A DNA stretch of 18,242 nt from Proteobacteria bacterium UBA4656 (GCA_002405525.1 DHLY01000153.1:1-18242), one strand, 5' to 3'; counted from the first letter of the stretch, positions 1 to 7,563 are shown. Notes: generated by a model not told the origin, from the letters alone. Translations and numbers: made by a program.

Positions 1-1359
1 GCGCGCGCGCTCCTCCTCGAGTTCGTCCATCTCGCCCCGGATCTTCATCTCCTCCAGGCGCGCCAGCTGGCGCAGCCGGGTCTCCAGGATGTACTCGGCC
101 TGCACCTCGGAAAGACCGAAGCGCGCGATCAGCTTCGGCTTGGGCTCGTCTTCGGTGCGGACGATGCGGATCACCTCGTCGAGGTTGAGGTAGGCGATGC
201 GCAGGCCTTCCAGCAGGTGCAGGCGCTTCTCGACCTTGTCGAGGCGGTGCTGCAGGCGCCGCTGGACGGTGTTGGTGCGGAACGTGATCCACTCCGACAG
301 CAAGGTCTTGAGGTCCTTCAACTGCGGGCGGCCGTCGAGACCGATCACGTTGAAGTTCGCGCGGAACGACTTCTCGAGGTCGGTGGTGGCGAACAGATGC
401 CCCATCAGCTCCTCGGCGTCCACGCGGTTGGAGCGCAGCACCAGCACGATGCGGCAGGGGTCGCGGTGGTCGGACTCGTCGCGGATGTCCTCCACCATCG
501 GCAGCTTCTTGGCGCGCATCTGCTGCGCGATCTGCTCCTGGATCTTCGACGGTGAAACCTGGTGCGGCAGTGCCGTGACCACGATGTCGTTGCCTTCGCG
601 GCGATAGACGGCGCGCGCGCGGATCGAGCCGTTGCCGGTTTCGTAGAGCGCGCGCAGCTCGACCTTGGGCGTGATGATCTCGGCCTCGGTCGGGAAGTCC
701 GGGCCGCGGACGTGTTCGCAGAGGTCCTTGACCGTGCAGTCGGGTTCGTCGATCAGGTGGATGCAGGCCGCGGCCACCTCGCGCAGGTTGTGCGGCGGGA
801 TGTCGGTGGCCATGCCGACCGCGATGCCGGTGGTGCCGTTGAGCAGCACCTGCGGCAGGCGCGCGGGCAGCCAGGACGGTTCCTCCAGCGTGCCGTCGAA
901 GTTCGGCGCCCAGTCCACCGTGCCCTGGCCGAGTTCCGACAGCAGCAGTTCCGAGAAGCGCGTCAGGCGCGACTCGGTGTAGCGCATGGCCGCGAACGAC
1001 TTCGGATCGTCGGGCGAGCCGAAGTTGCCCTGGCCGTCGACCAGCGGGTAGCGGTAGGAGAACGGCTGCGCCATCAGCACCAGCGCCTCGTAGGCGGCGC
1101 TGTCGCCGTGCGGGTGGAACTTGCCGATCACGTCGCCGATGGTGCGCGCGCTCTTCTTCGGCTTGGAACCGGCATCGAGGCCCAGTTCGCTCATCGCATA
1201 AACGATGCGTCGCTGCACGGGCTTCAGCCCGTCGCCCACGAAGGGCAGGGCGCGGTCGAGCACCACGTACATCGAATAGTCGAGGTAGGCGCGCTCAGCG
1301 TAATCGCGCAGCGGCACGGTCTCGAAGCCGTGGAAGGTCGGGCGGATCGGGTCGGTCAT
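1..1359 (-). CDS. parC: DNA topoisomerase IV subunit A, ParC (N-terminal part)
   Basis: This is the DNA-cleaving subunit of topoisomerase IV, which pairs with ParE to decatenate replicated chromosomes in the cytoplasm. Reading leftward from ATG at 1359, the protein begins [20 protein letters not shown] and stays open for 453 codons to the window edge, so roughly the last 300 residues (family about 750) are missing. The breakage-reunion domain is clear: [11 protein letters not shown] at 46-56, [14 protein letters not shown] at 80-93, and the catalytic tyrosine Y127 in AAMRYTE. By alignment with E. coli ParC (S80, E84, Y120), the quinolone-determining positions are S87 and E91, both wild type. 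The visible end ([20 protein letters not shown]) is the coiled tower region. It is divergent from the aceE-type gene with 134 bp between starts. A GyrA paralogue is less likely because the start and motifs fit ParC; parE is not in view. Confidence 0.96.
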   Translation of the reverse strand, partial: MTDPIRPTFHGFETVPLRDYAERAYLDYSMYVVLDRALPFVGDGLKPVQRRIVYAMSELGLDAGSKPKKSARTIGDVIGKFHPHGDSAAYEALVLMAQPFSYRYPLVDGQGNFGSPDDPKSFAAMRYTESRLTRFSELLLSELGQGTVDWAPNFDGTLEEPSWLPARLPQVLLNGTTGIAVGMATDIPPHNLREVAAACIHLIDEPDCTVKDLCEHVRGPDFPTEAEIITPKVELRALYETGNGSIRARAVYRREGNDIVVTALPHQVSPSKIQEQIAQQMRAKKLPMVEDIRDESDHRDPCRIVLVLRSNRVDAEELMGHLFATTDLEKSFRANFNVIGLDGRPQLKDLKTLLSEWITFRTNTVQRRLQHRLDKVEKRLHLLEGLRIAYLNLDEVIRIVRTEDEPKPKLIARFGLSEVQAEYILETRLRQLARLEEMKIRGEMDELEEERAR

Positions 1360-1386
1360 GGGGGACGGGCGGCGCGCGGGGCCGCC

Positions 1387-1414
1387 ATTATGCGGAGGCG
1401 GGCACGAAGGGCAA
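1387..1414 (-). promoter_or_regulatory. Candidate sigma70 promoter of parC
   Basis: On the minus strand, TTGCCC (1414-1409) and CATAAT (1392-1387) are separated by 16 bp; CATAAT matches five of six bases of the consensus -10. Transcription would start near 1380 and give a leader of about 20 nt before the parC ATG. No good ribosome binding site is seen in that leader. The call rests on match and position only. Confidence 0.45.
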
Positions 1415-1431
1415 CCCGAGCCCCCGGCGCG

Positions 1432-1445
1432 GGCGATGCATCGCC
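1432..1445. promoter_or_regulatory. 14-bp perfect palindrome between parC and aceE
   Basis: GGCGATGCATCGCC is a perfect palindrome lying between the two divergent genes, just upstream of the candidate parC -35 and about 50 bp before the aceE ATG. A sequence TAAGGT at 1460-1465 could be the -10 of aceE, in which case the palindrome would cover its -35 region. It could be an operator seen by both promoters. Binding is inference. Confidence 0.35.
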
Positions 1446-1493
1446 GACACCCGACCCGTTAAGGTGACGACCCCGCCCCGTCCCCGCGCGCCC

Positions 1494-4220
1494 ATGTCCC
1501 GCCCGCTGCCCCCGCCCGACGAGCCGATCCTGCACGCCGCCCGCTTTCCCGACGACGCCGACGCCGGCGAGACGCGCGAATGGCTGGAATCCCTGCACGC
1601 GCTCGTGCGCGAAGCGGGGCCGGCGCGCGCGCGCTTCATCCTCGACGCCCTGCACGACGAGTCGCGCCGGCAGGGACTCGCCTGGCAGCCGCGGCGCAAC
1701 ACGCCTTACGTCAACACCATTGCGCTGGAGGACCAGCCGCCGTTCCCGGGCCAGCTGGAGATCGAGCAGCGCCTGGCCGCGATCATGCGCTGGAACGCAC
1801 TCGCCATGGTGGTGCGCGCCAACGCCAAGCACGGCGAACTCGGCGGCCACATCGCTTCCTATGCCTCCGCCGCCGACCTGTTCGAGGTCGGCTTCAATCA
1901 CTTCTTTCGTGCGCGCCGCGACGGCTTCGGCGGCGACCTCGTCTACTTCCAGCCGCACTCGGCGCCCGGCGTCTACGCGCGCGCCTACGTCGAAGGGCGA
2001 TTGACCGACGCCGACCTCGACCACTACCGGCAGGAGATCGTCGCCGCCGAATCGGGCAAGGCCCGCGGGCTGTCTTCCTACCCGCACCCGTGGCTGATGC
2101 CGGATTTCTGGCAGTTCCCGACCGGATCGATGGGCCTCGGTCCCATCTCTGCGATCTACCAGGCGCGGATGATGCGCTACCTCGACGCCCGCGGCCTGCT
2201 CTTCGATGAAGGCCGTCGCGTCTGGGGCTTCTTCGGCGACGGCGAGATGGACGAGCCGGAGTCGATCGCCGGCCTGTCGATCGCCGCCCGCGAGCGGCTG
2301 GACAACCTCACCTTCGTCGTCAACTGCAATCTGCAGCGGCTCGACGGCCCGGTGCGCGGCAATGGCCGCATCGTCGACGAACTGGAGACCCTGTTCGCCG
2401 GCGCCGGCTGGCACGTGATCAAGCTGCTGTGGGGCTCGGACTGGGACGCGCTGTTCGCGCGCGACCGCACGCACGCGCTGGCGCGCGCCTTCGCGCGCAC
2501 GGTGGACGGCCAGTTCCAGACCTTCTCGGCCAACGACGGCGCCTACAACCGTGAGCGCTTCTTCGGCCAGAGCCCGGAACTCGCGGCCCTGGTCGCCGCC
2601 ATGACCGACGACGAGATCGACCAGCTGCGCCGCGGCGGCCATGACCTGGTCAAGATCCACGCCGCCTTCCATGCCGCCGCGAACCACCGCGGCGCGCCGG
2701 TGGTGATCCTGGCCAAGACCAAGAAGGGCTACGGCATGGGCCCGGTCGCGCAGGGCCGCATGACCACGCACCAGCAGAAAAAAATGGACGCGGAAGACCT
2801 GCGCGGCTTCGCGCAGCGCTTCCGCCTGCCGCTCACGGCCGACGACATCGCGCAGCAGCGCTTCTTCCGCCCCGCGTCGGATTCGGTGGAGTCGAAGTAC
2901 CTGCACGCACGCCGGGCCGCGCTCGGCGGCTACTTGCCGCAGCGCACGTCGGCATGCCCGCCGCTGCCCGTGCCGCCGATCGAGGCCTGGGGCAGCTTCG
3001 CACTGGAGGGCGGGAACAAGGAGATGTCCACCACCATGGCCTTCGTGCGCATGCTGTCGGGCCTGCTGCGCGACGGCGCGCTGGGCCCGCGCATCGTGCC
3101 CATCGTGGCCGACGAGGCGCGCACCTTCGGCATGGCGAGCCTGTTCCGCCAGGTCGGCATCTACGCGCCTGACGGGCAGGTCTACGAGCCCGAGGATGCG
3201 GGGTCCATGCTCGCCTACCGCGAGGCGCGCGACGGCCAGATCCTCGAGGAAGGCATCACCGAGGCCGGCGCGATGGCCTCGTGGACCGCGGCCGCCACCA
3301 GCTACAGCACCCACGGTCTGCCGCTGCTGCCGTTCTACATCTACTACTCGATCTTCGGCTTCCAGCGCGTGGGCGACCTGATCTGGGCCGCCGCCGACCA
3401 GCGCGCGCGCGGCTTCCTGCTGGGCGCGACCTCGGGCCGCACCACGCTCGGTGGCGAAGGCCTGCAGCATCAGGACGGCAGCAGCCACGCGGTGGCCGCC
3501 ACCGTGCCCAACTGCCGCGCCTGGGACCCGGCCTACGCGGGCGAACTCGCGATGATCCTCCAGCACGGCATGCGGCGCATGCTGGTCGAACAGGTCGACG
3601 AGTTCCATTACCTCACGGTGATGAACGAGAACCACGCCCAGGCTGCCGTGCCGGCGACCGACGCCGAGGCCGTCGTGCGCGGCATGCGGCAGCTCGCGCT
3701 CGAACCACTGGTGAAGCAGCCCAGGGCGCGCTGCGTTTTGGCCGCGAGCGGCGCGATCCTGCACGAAGCGCTCGCCGCGCGTGACCTGCTGGCGGCCGAC
3801 TTCGGCATCGACGCCACCGTGTTCAGCGTCACCTCCTGGTCCGAACTTGCCCGCGACCATGCGACGTGGGAGCGCCGCCGACTTTTCGGCGGTGCGCGCG
3901 ATCCGCTCCCCCACGCCACCGCGCTTCTGGCGCGCACCGTGGGCCCGATCCTCGCCGCCAGCGACTACGTGCGCGCGGTCGCCGAATCGATCCGCCCCGC
4001 GGTTCCCGCAGGCCGTTGCTTCGCCACGCTGGGCACCGATGGATTCGGGCGCAGCGATTCGCGCGCTGCGCTACGCCGCTACTTCGGGGTGGATCGGTAT
4101 TGGCTGTCGACCCATGCCTTGCAGGCATTGGCGGACGATGGCGCGGTACCGCGGATGCTGCTGTCGCAGGTGCTGCGGCGCTACGGGCTTGCCGCCCGGG
4201 GCGCCGCCGCGGGCCCGTAG
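1494..4220 (+). CDS. aceE: AceE-type homodimeric 2-oxoacid (pyruvate) dehydrogenase E1
   Basis: This 908-residue protein is a thiamine-diphosphate E1, which decarboxylates pyruvate or a close 2-oxoacid and passes the acyl group to the lipoyl domain of an E2. It aligns with E. coli AceE along its full length. The ThDP motif GDGEMDEPES (248-257) ends at NCN (277-279). Catalytic residues match E. coli H106, H142, H407, E571 and H640 as H119, H155, H426, E591 and H660. ATG 1494 (MSRPLPPP) is chosen because it gives the family length; GTG 1464 would add ten proline/arginine-rich residues, and neither has a strong ribosome binding site. No E2 (aceF) or E3 (lpd) gene lies beside it. It may therefore be a stand-alone paralogue, such as the MdeB-like 2-oxobutyrate E1 group, rather than the housekeeping AceE, so the symbol is tentative. 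Codons 429-430 form an A7 run with the next ATG. Confidence 0.93.
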   Translation: MSRPLPPPDEPILHAARFPDDADAGETREWLESLHALVREAGPARARFILDALHDESRRQGLAWQPRRNTPYVNTIALEDQPPFPGQLEIEQRLAAIMRWNALAMVVRANAKHGELGGHIASYASAADLFEVGFNHFFRARRDGFGGDLVYFQPHSAPGVYARAYVEGRLTDADLDHYRQEIVAAESGKARGLSSYPHPWLMPDFWQFPTGSMGLGPISAIYQARMMRYLDARGLLFDEGRRVWGFFGDGEMDEPESIAGLSIAARERLDNLTFVVNCNLQRLDGPVRGNGRIVDELETLFAGAGWHVIKLLWGSDWDALFARDRTHALARAFARTVDGQFQTFSANDGAYNRERFFGQSPELAALVAAMTDDEIDQLRRGGHDLVKIHAAFHAAANHRGAPVVILAKTKKGYGMGPVAQGRMTTHQQKKMDAEDLRGFAQRFRLPLTADDIAQQRFFRPASDSVESKYLHARRAALGGYLPQRTSACPPLPVPPIEAWGSFALEGGNKEMSTTMAFVRMLSGLLRDGALGPRIVPIVADEARTFGMASLFRQVGIYAPDGQVYEPEDAGSMLAYREARDGQILEEGITEAGAMASWTAAATSYSTHGLPLLPFYIYYSIFGFQRVGDLIWAAADQRARGFLLGATSGRTTLGGEGLQHQDGSSHAVAATVPNCRAWDPAYAGELAMILQHGMRRMLVEQVDEFHYLTVMNENHAQAAVPATDAEAVVRGMRQLALEPLVKQPRARCVLAASGAILHEALAARDLLAADFGIDATVFSVTSWSELARDHATWERRRLFGGARDPLPHATALLARTVGPILAASDYVRAVAESIRPAVPAGRCFATLGTDGFGRSDSRAALRRYFGVDRYWLSTHALQALADDGAVPRMLLSQVLRRYGLAARGAAAGP

Positions 4221-4617
4221 TTCCGCCTTGCGATGGCGGCGAACTGCGCAGGGCGCTGTTGTGCGCTGCGCGCCAATGAGTCGGCCGCGATGTGTCAGTC
4301 ATCCGACCTCGGTCGGTGACCTGAAGCCGCAGCGGCGCAGCCGCGGTGCGGGTCGGCGCGTGCAGGAATGCCGGATATCGGGAAGGCATCTCGAATGCCT
4401 GTCGTCGGTGTCCACGACCGCATCCATGACCGCAGCACGTCGCCCGATTCGACGCCGTCCGGGAACGCCGGAAGGCATCGGGTCCGCTTGCACGGAAGGA
4501 TCGCCGTTTTGCGCAGGGCATACAGCAGCCGGACGACGCCTGCTGCTAAGGGCACGCCGTCACCGTGGACTTGCCGGCGCTGCCCGTGTCGATGGCTTAC
4601 CCAACCCCGGAGTTTCC
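4221..4617. other. 397-bp non-coding gap after aceE
   Basis: No convincing gene is seen here. Open frames in this stretch run through from aceE or antisense to it and give arginine/proline-rich products without family resemblance. The gap holds a weak dyad at 4246-4271 (GCGCAG and CTGCGC arms), a clear hairpin at 4298-4320, and alternating short ATGCC/GGCAT words between about 4367 and 4476. The lipoprotein promoter is probably in here, but I could not pick a clear one. Confidence 0.5.
4298..4320. terminator. Hairpin downstream of aceE, possible terminator
   Basis: Arms GTCA-T-CCGACC and GGTCGG-TGAC flank a two-base TC centre, giving ten pairs with one bulged T. It begins 78 bp after the aceE stop. 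No T-tract follows, so factor-independent termination is uncertain; it could instead block 3' exonucleases. Its core words CCGACC/GGTCGG recur in the palindrome at 11679-11696. Confidence 0.35.
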
Positions 4618-5211
4618 ATGTACCGATTGAAGCTTTGCATTCTGCCGATTCTCGTTGCCGTTCTGGTGGCCTGCGGCCGGCAGCCGTCCGTCGGCGAGGC
4701 TGGTGCGCCGCCACCCGTGGCGTCGGCGGCGGTGCTGGATCCCGAGTGGGAACGACTCAATGCGGTGGTCCCGCTCGATGCCTGCGCGCTGCTGTCGGCG
4801 GACAAGCTCGAGCCCCTCTACCCGGGCCTCGTTTTCGAGCTGCGCCAGAAGGTCGAACCGCGGCTGAGCGGCTATGTCTGGGACTCGCGTTGCACCTGGT
4901 GGGCGGGTGTGGGCAGCATCGAGTTCGCCAAGGATGCACCGACCCACACGGTCGAGATCTTCATCGCGACGGCAGTGTCGGATGCCAAGGCTGCGGCGAT
5001 GCTCGCCTCGCGCCGGGAGACTGCGGCTCTGGTCTATGGTTTCCAGCCGCAGACAGCGCTGGGTACGCATGCCTATGCCATCGCGCAAACCGGCGTTGCG
5101 TCGCTGTTCTTCGTTCGCGGCGCGGCCGAGGTGCAGATCAAAGTGTCCGACCTCGACTCAGCGCCGGACGAAAAGATCCGTCTGGCGGTTGCGCTGGCCC
5201 GGTCGCTGTGA
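4618..5211 (+). CDS. Small lipoprotein, DUF3558-like pattern
   Basis: The 197-residue product has a lipoprotein signal: a hydrophobic stretch ending in lipobox LVAC, with the acylated cysteine at C19. It should be anchored in a cell-envelope membrane. The start is set by GGAG at 4609-4612, five bases before the ATG. After a proline/alanine linker (about 20-40) a single globular domain follows, with DACALLSADKLEPL (54-67), a second cysteine in SRCTWW (91-95), GTHAYA (149-154) and a final helix. The order of aCaLL, then C-W, then lG-hAya, then a strand and terminal helix resembles the DUF3558-type lipoproteins known mainly from actinobacteria. That is a pattern comparison by eye, not a search result. 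C56 and C92 could form a disulfide. The role is unknown. It is convergent with the membrane-protein gene. Confidence 0.85.
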   Translation: MYRLKLCILPILVAVLVACGRQPSVGEAGAPPPVASAAVLDPEWERLNAVVPLDACALLSADKLEPLYPGLVFELRQKVEPRLSGYVWDSRCTWWAGVGSIEFAKDAPTHTVEIFIATAVSDAKAAAMLASRRETAALVYGFQPQTALGTHAYAIAQTGVASLFFVRGAAEVQIKVSDLDSAPDEKIRLAVALARSL

Positions 5212-5275
5212 GCGGGAGCTTCGTCCGCTGGCGGGTCGGGGGGCGGCGAACGAGCCCGGTGCGGACCGGTCGCAG

Positions 5276-5298
5276 GCGACGCGCATCGACAGCGTCGC
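5276..5298. terminator. Hairpin between convergent genes
   Basis: GCGACGC (5276-5282) and GCGTCGC (5292-5298) form a perfect 7-bp stem with a 9-nt loop in the 190-bp gap between the convergent lipoprotein and membrane-protein genes. The position suits a bidirectional terminator. There is no T-tract on either side, so the function is inferred from position only. Confidence 0.35.
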
Positions 5299-5401
5299 GT
5301 GGTGGCCGGCCCCCGGCTGGGGACCCCGTCAGCACCCTGCTTGCAGCTGCGGTCGGGTCGGGACGTGCCGGACGGGGAAGCCGGCGTGCCGCCTCCCGCG
5401 A

Positions 5402-5794
5402 TCAGGCCGCGGTCTGCCGGCGCTCGATGTAGAGCGTGCGCGCGAGCATCAGCAGCAGGCCGATGCTGCCGGTGAAGATCACCATCAACACCCAGACTTC
5501 CGACTTCATCCCCACCGCGCGGGCGCGGTTCTGCAGCAGGAAGAAAGCCGCGGTGACGGCGAACAGCCGGTCGTACCAGAGCTGGATGCCCCAGGGCGAC
5601 CCGGCCAGCAGCGGCCACAGGGCGTCGGCGCCCTGGGTGACGACCGCCAGCACCGTCCAGCCGGCAGCCACCGCGGCGAATGCGGCCGGCACGATCCAGC
5701 CGGGCCATGACACCCGCTGCTTGGTCTGGGTGACCAGCAGCATCACGATCGCGGCCAGGACCAGGCCCGCCAGCGCGGCGAGGTCGAGATGCAT
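5402..5794 (-). CDS. Four-helix inner-membrane protein of unknown function
   Basis: The 130-residue product starts MHLDLAALAGLVLAAIVMLL and has four predicted membrane segments, about 5-22, 30-52, 73-89 and 100-122, with charged loops QTKQR, YDR and NRARAVGMKSE between them. The start at 5794 is fixed by a strong GGAGG (5804-5800 on the minus strand) five bases upstream; an in-frame ATG at 5806 overlaps this site and is less likely. I recognise no family and see no catalytic or transport motif. The tryptophans and arginines at helix ends fit a small integral inner-membrane protein. It is divergent from the efflux gene across a hairpin-rich 270-bp interval, so shared regulation is possible. 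The even GC-rich coding argues against a chance frame. Confidence 0.82.
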   Translation of the reverse strand: MHLDLAALAGLVLAAIVMLLVTQTKQRVSWPGWIVPAAFAAVAAGWTVLAVVTQGADALWPLLAGSPWGIQLWYDRLFAVTAAFFLLQNRARAVGMKSEVWVLMVIFTGSIGLLLMLARTLYIERRQTAA

Positions 5795-5893
5795 GGAAGC
5801 CTCCATCGTTCGTTCCGGGAAATGACGATGCGCGATCCGCACCGCTGGCGCATCCTACCCCGGCCGGTTCGCGGCATCCCGGATCGCGCCCGC

Positions 5894-5934
5894 GCCGGCC
5901 CGCGGCGCCGTCGGGGGATGCGCCGCGGGCCGGC
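5894..5934. repeat. 15-bp perfect inverted repeat (stem-loop)
   Basis: GCCGGCCCGCGGCGC (5894-5908) and GCGCCGCGGGCCGGC (5920-5934) are exact reverse complements around an 11-nt loop (5909-5919). This is the strongest dyad in the window. It lies 100 bp upstream of the membrane-protein start on one side and 131 bp before the efflux start on the other. It could be a REP-like element, an attenuator hairpin in a long leader, or a barrier between divergent promoters. Confidence 0.75.
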
Positions 5935-6005
5935 CAGCGGGGTGGGCGGCGCGCACCCGGATCGGCCGTGCATGCGGGGCGCGGCGGGGCGGGCGCGGTT
6001 CCGTG

Positions 6006-6049
6006 CCTGCACGACCGGGCGCGTGCAGGGCGGCGGTTCCTCGCCGCCC
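6006..6049. promoter_or_regulatory. Two stacked 8-bp dyads upstream of the efflux gene
   Basis: The first dyad is CCTGCACG (6006-6013), 8 nt, CGTGCAGG (6022-6029). The second is GGGCGGCG (6028-6035), 6 nt, CGCCGCCC (6042-6049). They overlap by two bases and end four bases before the candidate -10 at 6053. On DNA they would cover the -35 region and the sequence just upstream, as an operator would. If a transcript begins further upstream, they could form adjacent leader hairpins. Drug efflux genes of this kind are often controlled by a repressor, but no regulator gene is adjacent. Confidence 0.45.
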
Positions 6050-6052
6050 GGT

Positions 6053-6058
6053 TAGACT
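6053..6058 (+). promoter_or_regulatory. Candidate -10 box of the efflux gene
   Basis: TAGACT ends six bases before the TTG at 6065, so transcription would begin at or next to the start codon and the mRNA would be leaderless. There is no recognisable -35: the expected place is inside the GC-rich second dyad, which would fit activator-dependent or repressed transcription. The call is weak and positional. Confidence 0.3.
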
Positions 6059-6064
6059 GGCGGC

Positions 6065-7321
6065 TTGAATCCGCTGCCGCCCTGGTCCGATCGTCCCGTG
6101 CATCCGGTGCGCCTCGCCGCGCTGCTGGCGCTGCTGTCGATGTTCGGGCCGTTCACCATCGACGCGTTTTTCCCCGCCTACCAGGCGGTGGCGCAGGAAC
6201 TGCGCGCCTCGCCGTGGGCGATGCAGCAGACGATCAGCGTCTACCTGCTGGCGTACGCGGTGATGGCGCTGTTCCACGGACCGCTGTCGGACGCCTACGG
6301 GCGGCGGCGCGTGGTGCTGTGCGGGGTAGTGCTGTACCTCGTGGCGTCGGTGGCCTGCGCGCTGGTGACCAGCATCGAGCAACTGTTGGCGATGCGCGCG
6401 CTGCAGGGCGTGGCCACGGGCGCGGGAATGATCGTCGGTCGCGCGATCGTGCGCGACATCTACGACGGACCGCAGGCGCAGCGGGTGATGAGCCTGATCA
6501 CCCTGTTCTTCGGGATCGCGCCAGCGGTCGCGCCGGTGGTCGGCGGCGTGGTGTATGCGCTGGCCGACTGGCGCGCGGTGTTCTGGTTTCTCGCCCTGTA
6601 TGGCGCGGGCCTGTGGTGGCTGTGCCTGCGCGTGCTGCCGGAGACGCACCCGGTGGAGCGGCGCATCCGCTTTGCACCGGCGCCCTTGTTCGCGGTGTAT
6701 CGCACGATCGTCCTCGACGGGCGGTTCGTGCTGCTGGTGCTCGCCACCGGCTTCAACTTCGGCGCCAGTTTCCTCTACATCGCATCCGCGCCGGCCTTCA
6801 TCGAACGGATCCTCGGCCTCGGCACGCTGGGCTATCCGTGGTTCTTCGTGCCGATGATCGCGGGGATGATGGGCGGCGCGGCGCTGTCGAGCCGGCTCGC
6901 GGGGGTGATGCTGCCGCGGCGCCAGGTCGCGATCGGCTATGCGGTGATGGCCGCCGGCTGCGCGCTGAGCCTTGCCTACAACCTGTCCGTGGACCGGCCT
7001 GCGGTGCCGTGGGCAGTGCTGCCGGTGCTGGTCTGCGCCTTCGGCATCGCGATGGTGTTCCCGGTGCTGACGGTGAAGATGCTCGATCGCCACCCGCGGC
7101 ACCGCGGGTCGGCGTCGTCGATGCAGGCCTTCATCTGGGGCCTGTGCACCACCGCGATCGCCGGCCTGCTGTCGCCGGCACTGCAGGTCGGGCACGTCGC
7201 GCTTGCGATCGGCGCGGCCGCGCTGATCGCGGCGGGACTCGCCTGCTGGACGTGGTACGTGCGAGTCACGCCCGCATCGGCCGCCGAGTGCGACCCGCAT
7301 CGGGTGGTCGAGGCTTCCTGA
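6065..7321 (+). CDS. Bcr/CflA-family MFS drug efflux transporter
   Basis: The 418-residue product is a 12-helix major facilitator of the DHA1 Bcr/CflA type, which exports drugs or other small molecules from the cytoplasm by proton antiport. The first helix (about 16-36) carries FGPFTIDAFFPAY, typical of the group. MFS motif A is GPLSDAYGRRRV at 72-83, and the family signature RALQGVATGAGMIVGRAIVRD follows from residue 111. The helix-5 region APAVAPVVGG matches antiporter motif C. The start is uncertain. TTG 6065 is the longest frame with a plausible N-terminus, and GTG 6098 is an in-frame alternative that also keeps helix 1; neither has a ribosome binding site. Several dyads lie just upstream. 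It is convergent with the protease gene. The substrate cannot be read from the sequence. Confidence 0.92.
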   Translation: MNPLPPWSDRPVHPVRLAALLALLSMFGPFTIDAFFPAYQAVAQELRASPWAMQQTISVYLLAYAVMALFHGPLSDAYGRRRVVLCGVVLYLVASVACALVTSIEQLLAMRALQGVATGAGMIVGRAIVRDIYDGPQAQRVMSLITLFFGIAPAVAPVVGGVVYALADWRAVFWFLALYGAGLWWLCLRVLPETHPVERRIRFAPAPLFAVYRTIVLDGRFVLLVLATGFNFGASFLYIASAPAFIERILGLGTLGYPWFFVPMIAGMMGGAALSSRLAGVMLPRRQVAIGYAVMAAGCALSLAYNLSVDRPAVPWAVLPVLVCAFGIAMVFPVLTVKMLDRHPRHRGSASSMQAFIWGLCTTAIAGLLSPALQVGHVALAIGAAALIAAGLACWTWYVRVTPASAAECDPHRVVEAS

Positions 7322-7382
7322 GTCGTGGAGCCTCCGAACAGGTCCCGCGCACCGCGTCGGGATCTTCGGCGGCAGCGGGCAG

Positions 7383-7435
7383 AGAAGGCGTCTGCGGCCG
7401 TGCTGGTTGCCCGCCCGGGACGCCCGACGCCTTCT
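7383..7435. repeat. 10-bp inverted repeat with 33-nt loop
   Basis: AGAAGGCGTC (7383-7392) is exactly repeated in inverse as GACGCCTTCT (7426-7435). GGC/GCC outside the arms can add three pairs past a two-base bulge. It lies about 60 bp after the efflux stop. The loop is GC-rich and too long for a standard intrinsic terminator. Confidence 0.5.
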
Positions 7436-7509
7436 GCCGGCGCTGCAGGCCCGAACCGGAAAGGGCCTGCTCTGGCAGTCTGTCGAGAGGTCGATTTCCT
7501 GCACTTTGT

Positions 7510-7531
7510 CTGCGTCGCGACTCCGACGCAG
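7510..7531. repeat. 8-bp stem, 6-nt loop hairpin
   Basis: CTGCGTCG (7510-7517) and CGACGCAG (7524-7531) pair perfectly around CGACTC. This compact hairpin is the second in the gap's series. It is followed by the tandem words GGTCCGGTCC, and no T-tract is present. Confidence 0.5.
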
Positions 7532-7563
7532 GTCCGGTCCGGACTCGCCGCTGCCGATTCAAT

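Noticed and set aside
562..1467. A 301-codon plus-strand frame opposite parC
   Set aside because: It is antisense to clear ParC sequence, and its composition is Arg/Ala/Val-rich without motifs.
1356..3914. An 852-codon open frame on the minus strand opposite aceE
   Set aside because: It is antisense to a gene with full AceE homology. Its product is a low-complexity Ala/Arg/Gly/His/Val-rich chain with no family pattern, as expected from third-position GC bias on the opposite strand.
3781..4617. Extension of the lipoprotein frame upstream into aceE
   Set aside because: The frame is open by GC bias only. The lipoprotein signal and ribosome binding site fix the start at 4618, and the upstream part overlaps aceE out of frame.
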